Shown piece by piece: positions 58,775 through 64,000 of a stretch of 64,000 bases of DNA; position 1 is the first letter of the stretch; each line of letters starts with the position of its first letter. Location: NCBI GenBank assembly GCA_920105805.1, contig CAKKTI010000004.1, positions 62,001-126,000 of the forward strand, read 5' to 3'. The position numbers and the translations under genes were made by a program. The notes beneath the pieces were generated by a model. It was given only the letters and a program-made list of their open reading frames with translations. It was not told the DNA's origin and did not search any database. Source of the DNA: Condylostoma magnum. Taxonomy: Eukaryota > Ciliophora > Heterotrichea > Heterotrichida > Condylostomatidae.

Positions 58775-59791
58775 CTAATCTATATGCTTTTGATCATTTA
58801 TTTTATCTCTTGTTTCTTAACTAAAACTAGGAAGCTCTTTTAACTCAATTGTTCTATTCATTTCATTTTCTTCATCTTGTAAACTTTAAACCTACCTTGG
58901 TACAAGCTCAGGTCCCCCACCAGGTAACCTTTCACTTAGCCATAAAAAGAAGTCATAATCAGGAATAAATTAGTCTCTTAATCTCCTCAGATGTATTCAC
59001 ATTTTTATAAATATTTCGTTTCTTGGTAAATCCTTGAATAAGTTGCCCGAATGCCTAGCTTTCCTTTATATAATTTTTTCTGGGTTTCCATCCCCACCAA
59101 AATCTTCTTCTAACTACCATGGTAAACTACCTGTAAATATATAAACAATAGTATAAAATAAACTTTCTATATCACTGGAATATAGCTACTTACCGTTAAA
59201 GTTCTGGCTCTTTGAGCTAAAAAGCGGAGATATCTTTTGTATGGGTTTATTTTCCTCATTTTCAATAGGAAAAGAGTTCTCAAAATCAATTATAGTAAGA
59301 TTTAAAACAGGATCAAATGACTCTATCATTATATTCGATGGCATAATCCCTCCATGAATTATGCCAGCCTTGTGGATACTTTTTAAAACTTTAAAAGTCA
59401 TTTATAGTATCGGCTTTAAATACCTTTAGTCTTGCCTGATTACTGTATTATTCAATGCTTCTAGGCTTTAGCCAAGATCGTGCATTATTAGATAAACTTT
59501 GTTGTTAAAAATTCCTGATTGTTTGATTTTAGGGATAAATTTTCTCCCTTGTAATCTTGTTAAAATGTCTATCTCATTTTATAAGCCTGGATTATTAGAC
59601 TCACTATTACTAATCTTCATAATGTAAAATTTCCTACTTTAAATATTGTTGACTAGATATAAGAATTTAGTTGGGCGTGCTTATATAAGGCTCTGAATCT
59701 GGAATTTCCCTAGTATTTGCTTGTAAACTGAGTTTTCGCAAGAGCGTAAGGTTTTTAGTAAGTTGATATTAGAATTTCTCTTGTACTCCAT
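58775..59791 (-). CDS. CK1-like pseudokinase
   Basis: About 338 residues with a casein-kinase-1-like fold: FYIMKI (Lys59), NEIDILTRLQGRKFIPKI, VYLIMHDLGQSLEAL, IIHGGIMPSNIMIES, TIIDFENS, YSSDIESLFYTIVYIFTGSLPW and LWLSERLPGG. The catalytic loop HRD is HGG (146-148, genomic 59356-59348), so the catalytic Asp is missing, and DFG is DFE (169-171). The glycine loop is not recognisable. It is therefore probably catalytically dead and could act as a scaffold or regulator of an active CK1. Likely stop TAG 58777-58775, with TAG 58762-58760 as back-up. Confidence 0.78.
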
Positions 59792-61038
59792 ATTATATAT
59801 CAATTCTGATCCAATAATTATCATAAAGCAAATAACTGGACTTTTGTGATAAATGAAGATTACTACTATATTGTATGAAGTGAGTATTAGTTTAGGCTAA
59901 AGTATTACTTAACAAATTTGATAGAATTAAAAAGAAAGTGGCTTTTAAGATTACTTGCTAAAGTTTGAATTTAAACTATGATAAACAATGTTTTATCTTA
60001 GATTATTAATTAGTAAAGGTAATGCATGATTGTAAAAAGCTCTTCTATTATAACTTATTAGAGTATTCTATTCATCTAAAGTGTTAACTGTATTATTAGA
60101 TAGGTGTATTTCATTAAAATTTCCTCTTAAGTTAAAAGTAGTATGTGTAAGATAACTTCATCTATTTCAAATTAGCTGACTTATTAAGCGTAATACGCTC
60201 TAGTAGAGTTTGTTTATTATTTTCGGCATTTAAATAAGTATTAGGAGAGAAAATTTTGTATGAATTTTACTCAGATTAAATAGGGTAGATTATAAAGAAA
60301 GCCTATAAGTATATTATTGACTTTATAGCTTTAGCACTATATTATAAAAACTCAAAAATATAAAATTATTTCTTTTAAGCTCTAAAACCGCCTTATTAAA
60401 ATAAGATAATTCGTTAACCAGAAATATTTCGATCATAATTAGCTTATAGCTCATAAAATTTTATCATAGTTAAATTAGCTATCAAAAGAGGATTTTTTGA
60501 CAATCTATGAATACTACAGATTTTTGACATTCAATTATTGAATTATATCTCTAATAAAATTCTTAATAGCATCAGTTAATTATAACAAACTTCAAATGAT
60601 ACGTATTATGCTTGCTTCAATAGATTTAGGAGAGAAAATAAGTCAAGGTGAGGTTATGATAATAAAATCGGTAATATAAGAAAGATATATAATCTTTTAA
60701 CGTACTAAAATTCAAATATTATGAAAGCTTCCAATTAAAAGAGAATAGCACCATATGTAATAGCCATAAGTAATTCGACCTAATTTATAAGAAGTTAGTT
60801 AATACTTACAGTTAAAATAGGTGTATTTAAAGCATATTAGTTTAGTATCCATATGTTTTAGATAGCACTAGTTTTTACTATTATTTGCTGTATACATAAT
60901 TTAACAAACTTGTTGCAAAGGTTAAACCACATAATCGTAAAAGAGTACATCAATTATGGATTCCTATAACACATCTATCAATATATACATAGTATTATTC
61001 CCTAAAATTCCTAATCTCTATAATCATATTTAATATAA
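59792..61038. other. Longest intergenic stretch (1.25 kb), no supported gene
   Basis: AT-rich divergent region between the pseudokinase and the EF-hand gene. A plus-strand frame is open with only about three TGA from about 59870 into the EF-hand gene, but its Gly/Ala/Val/Asp/Glu content (about 19 per cent by hand count) is well below the neighbouring genes and no motif is seen. It may hold regulatory DNA or a noncoding RNA. Confidence 0.4.
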
Positions 61039-62724
61039 ATGATTTCTTTTGAGACAAAACAACTATTAACACAATTTCTAAGTAAAGTGTCTGAATTAGA
61101 GAATTTAGTAGAGTATTAACGAATTCAACTATCCGAAAATTTTAACTTTTTGCCAAGAATTATTTTCCAAATGATTTCAAAGAATGGAATCAATCATATG
61201 GGTATAAGAGACTTTTTAGACTCTCAAAAGGTCTATGCCTCTACAATCGAATGCAAAATGATTGTTAATTAGTATGGAAATGATGGCTTTATGGAATTTG
61301 ACCACTTTTTATCCCTTACCCTTCCTGCTACAAATCCTTCTTTAAGGAACATAGCTGAATAACGAGCTGGTGAGTAGAGTGTTCCATAGGATGTTTTATG
61401 ATAATTTGCTAGATTACTTGATACTGAGGTTTAGTACCAAAGAACAATGCTGTAAATATGGGATTAAATGCTTAATTTAGATGAGAACAGTAAGTTTTTA
61501 GACTCTCTTTATAACTTACAACTTGAGCTATTCAGATTAATTGATGCCCCTCCTTTTGGGAATATTACTAGATCTGATTTACACTCATTTCTGCATTAGA
61601 ATCACATAGATGTTAGTGATATAGAAATAGATTGTATACTACGAAGAGTAGATACAAAGGGAGATGGGATGATTAATTTTAATGAGTTTTAATAATACAT
61701 ATAAGCTTATATGGCCAACTCACTTTAACCTTTATCAAATACTGCAAAGAATTAAATGATTCATAATGACAGCTAACTATCTTATTTAAATCAATCAAGT
61801 ATAGAACACGCTAGTTTCCATTAAAATGAATCAGCGTATTTAACTAAATCCTTAAAGTCAGGAAATAAGTCATTGAATTAGTCCATAACTAATCCCTTTG
61901 CATCCCAGCCTGATATGAGTCCAAAATCCCTAAGATTTAATCATTCCTAATCAACTATGTTTAATTCTAGGTAAAGACGGCCTATGTCTCCTAGAGGGCA
62001 TTCTTATAGGATTTCTGATACCAACAATTTAGACAATGATTAAGAATAAGAATTAGCTTAATTTTTCAGGGAGTAAATTAATCTTAGTAGGGATTTAGAA
62101 AATGCTAAAAATGTACTTGCCACTAGGCCTGATTTTGAAATTTTTGCAGTTTTTAAGCTATTTGAAGAAGATAATAAAAACTATATTTCCTAATATGATG
62201 CTGATTTTACATTAAAAAAACTAGGATATAGGTCAAATTATCACTCTTTAGGTTTATTTTTTAAGCATTATTGTAGAATAGCACCAAATAAACTGTATTT
62301 TTCAGATTTTAATGATTTATTCACTCCAAAGCATGATGAATATGCTTTAATGATTAAGGAAAGAAGAGGATAGTTTGATGGCAGAAATCCGTGGGATTGC
62401 ATTTCAGTAGAAACTTAAGGACTAATTGCTAATATTTTTAAACTACTACTAAATTGTGAAGAAATGGCAGAAAATCTTAGAGATAAAATCAGTAACTAAA
62501 AGAATTTTACACTTATGGAAGCCTTTGAAGCTGTTGATAGGGATAGAAATGGATTTTTAACCTTTGATGAATTCAAAGAACTTCTAGATAATTATGGACT
62601 TTATTAAAACGATGAAGAAATTTAAAGCTTGATTGAGCGGTATGATTCGAATAGAGATGGGCAAATATCATATTCCGAGTTTTTGAAGGAAGTTACTCCT
62701 AAATCACCCAGAGCAAATAAGTAG
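61039..62724 (+). CDS. EF-hand calcium-binding protein
   Basis: About 561 residues. Three clear EF-hand loops: DTKGDGMINFNEF in the middle (about residue 213), then DRDRNGFLTFDEF and DSNRDGQISYSEF as a C-terminal pair. Degenerate EF-like helices fill the N-terminal half (NQYGNDGFMEFDHF). A Ser/Asn-rich linker (about 61740-62040) separates the two halves. It is similar in design to ciliary EF-hand proteins of the EFCAB or calcyphosine kind, with no kinase domain. The likely stop is TAG 62722, then TAG 62728. The start at 61039 follows a long noncoding-looking region. Confidence 0.85.
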
Positions 62725-62816
62725 TATTAGGTAATCATTTTTTCATATATACGGAAAAATTGAGATTTATTATAGGATTGTATATTTAGTACACTTTAAA
62801 TAATTTCAGTATTAAG

Positions 62817-64000
62817 ATGAAAAAATTAAGAGGACTAGATCCAGTAAAAAGGATAAATTTTGACTTAGAAACTTTATATAAATAGCAGAGAAGCTTTAAT
62901 TAGAGAAATAACGATGCATTAGACTCGCTTATTTTATATAAATCCCCTTATGCTAAGGGAACATATTCTGAGAAGTCATTTTTCTTCATGAGTACCAATT
63001 TTTGGCTAAGAGAAAGAGTCTTATAGATTGTATTGCATACATGATTTGATAAGTTTATCCTAACTTGTATTTTTGCTAATTGTGCTACTATTATAGTAGA
63101 TCCTGATAATGAATCTCAGTGAGCCCAGATTTCAGAAATTGTATTTTTGATTATTTTTACAATAGAAATGTTACTGAAAATAGTTGCCTTAGGGTTTATA
63201 TCATCTAAATTTTCGTATTTAAGAGATCAATGAAACCAATTAGATTTCATAGTAGTTTTACTAGGGTGATTTGGAATTTTTAGTATTGGAACAAATGTTA
63301 ATATAGTTAGATCTATACGTATGCTTAGGCCATTAAGAACAGTTAACAATATAAAAGAACTTAAAACATTGGTAATAACAATTATCACTTCAATTCCTCA
63401 ACTTTTAGACATTTTACTCTTATTTATGTTTTGGCTGATAATTTTTGGATTAATTGGCACTTAAATGTATTCAGGGAAGTTTAGAAATAGATGCTTTGAC
63501 TAATATGGTCAATAACTAGATACCTTCTGTGTTTTAGATGACAATTGCGACTAAGCTTATCAATCTTGCTATTCCTTGTCCGGCTGTGAAGATGATTAAG
63601 TTTGTAAGGAGTCATCATCTAATCCAAATTACGATTTAACGTCATTTGATAATATTCTAAAATCTTGATTAACTATATTCATTGCAATTACTCTAGAAGG
63701 GTGGTCAGATGTAATGTATACTGGAAGAGACACAACAGGACTTATTGTATTCAATGATTTGTACTTTATCATAATAGTCTTTTTTGGAGCATTGATTTTA
63801 GTCAACCTAATAATCGCTGTTATATTTTCCAAGTTTCATTAAGCAATTGTGAAAAAGTAGAAGGACTTTATAATTCGTATTCCTGAAATGATCGATTATA
63901 GGCCTTAATTAACCTCAGATAATTAAATTGTTAGATATTTATTTATTGTGAGAGAATACTGCTATTAATTATGTTAAAGCTATAAGTTCTTATGATTAAT
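62817..64000 (+). CDS. Voltage-gated calcium channel alpha-subunit-like (N-terminal part)
   Basis: The first domain of a Cav/Nav-type channel, cut by the right edge (about 394 codons visible). An N-terminal cytoplasmic region is followed by S1 (FILTCIFANCATIIV), S2 (EIVFLIIFTIEMLLKIVALG), S3 after WNQLDF, S4 with regularly spaced Arg (VRSIRMLRPLRTVNN), S5, a Cys-rich extracellular loop, the pore ITLEGWSDVMY with Glu in the selectivity position (Ca-type), and S6 (FFGALILVNLIIAVIFSKF). Trp in S2-S3 (QWNQLDF), VLLGW and KSWLTIF are TGA. Such channels drive ciliary reversal in ciliates. Whether three further domains follow is outside the window. Confidence 0.9.

Noticed and set aside
60188-60198. 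Small palindrome GCGTAATACGC
   Set aside because: Only 5-bp arms; expected by chance in 64 kb and not tied to a gene end.
59870-61038. About 390-codon frame running into the EF-hand gene
   Set aside because: Another frame of the same stretch looks equally plausible, so this is the expected look of AT-rich DNA read without stops rather than an N-terminal extension.

Overview
The window is macronuclear-type DNA of a ciliate that uses all three stop codons as sense codons. TAA and TAG read as Gln and TGA reads as Trp inside almost every gene, yet all three also end genes. This matches the Condylostoma nuclear code (translation table 28). It fits the karyorelict code (table 27, TGA as the only stop) less well, because several genes can only sensibly end at TAA or TAG. 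A Condylostoma-like heterotrich is the best guess. The DNA is AT-rich and intron-poor: I see only two good intron candidates, both 17 nt (GTAAGT...AG), and one of them is in a pseudogene. Genes are packed with gaps of a few to about 150 bp. Because no codon is always a stop, open frames prove nothing here. Genes were called on protein-like composition and family motifs, and 3' ends were chosen from clustered stop codons and neighbour spacing.

Layout. 1-10.3 kb: importin beta (minus, running off the left edge) diverges from a TPR protein, followed by a Gpc1-like acyltransferase, a kinesin, a HINT hydrolase and a CDC50 flippase subunit. 10.4-17.2 kb: minus-strand genes, namely three small proteins, an FOP-like basal-body protein, an atypical MAP kinase, two small unknowns and an LRR protein with a cyclic-nucleotide-binding-like domain. 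17.3-18.5 kb: two decayed cathepsin X/Z copies. 18.5-23.2 kb: a giant Cys-rich multi-pass membrane protein. 23.2-31.5 kb: sorting nexin, a syntaxin-17-like SNARE, a Cdt2-like WD40 protein, aquaporin, NFU scaffold, MYB factor and small genes. 31.5-38.3 kb: coiled-coil protein, mu-class GST, hybrid histidine kinase and unknowns. 38.3-47.8 kb: Hsp110, an STPG (PG-rich) microtubule protein, a Ser/Thr kinase, a plasma-membrane Ca-ATPase and an EF-hand kinase. 49-64 kb: RBR ubiquitin ligase, RAD51 paralog, Cys-rich surface protein, a second STPG protein, an axonemal dynein light-chain domain protein, a CK1-like pseudokinase, an EF-hand protein and a voltage-gated calcium channel cut by the right edge.

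Functionally this is ordinary eukaryotic housekeeping enriched for cilium and basal-body genes (kinesin, FOP, two STPG, AXDND1-like) and calcium handling (Ca-ATPase, Cav-like channel, EF-hand kinase, EF-hand protein). I see no operon logic, mobile element, virus-like element, CRISPR array, rRNA or tRNA. The most unusual biology is the ambiguous code combined with extreme compaction: stop clusters such as TAG-TAA-TGA, divergent start codons 8 bp apart, and same-strand genes separated by 1-8 nt.
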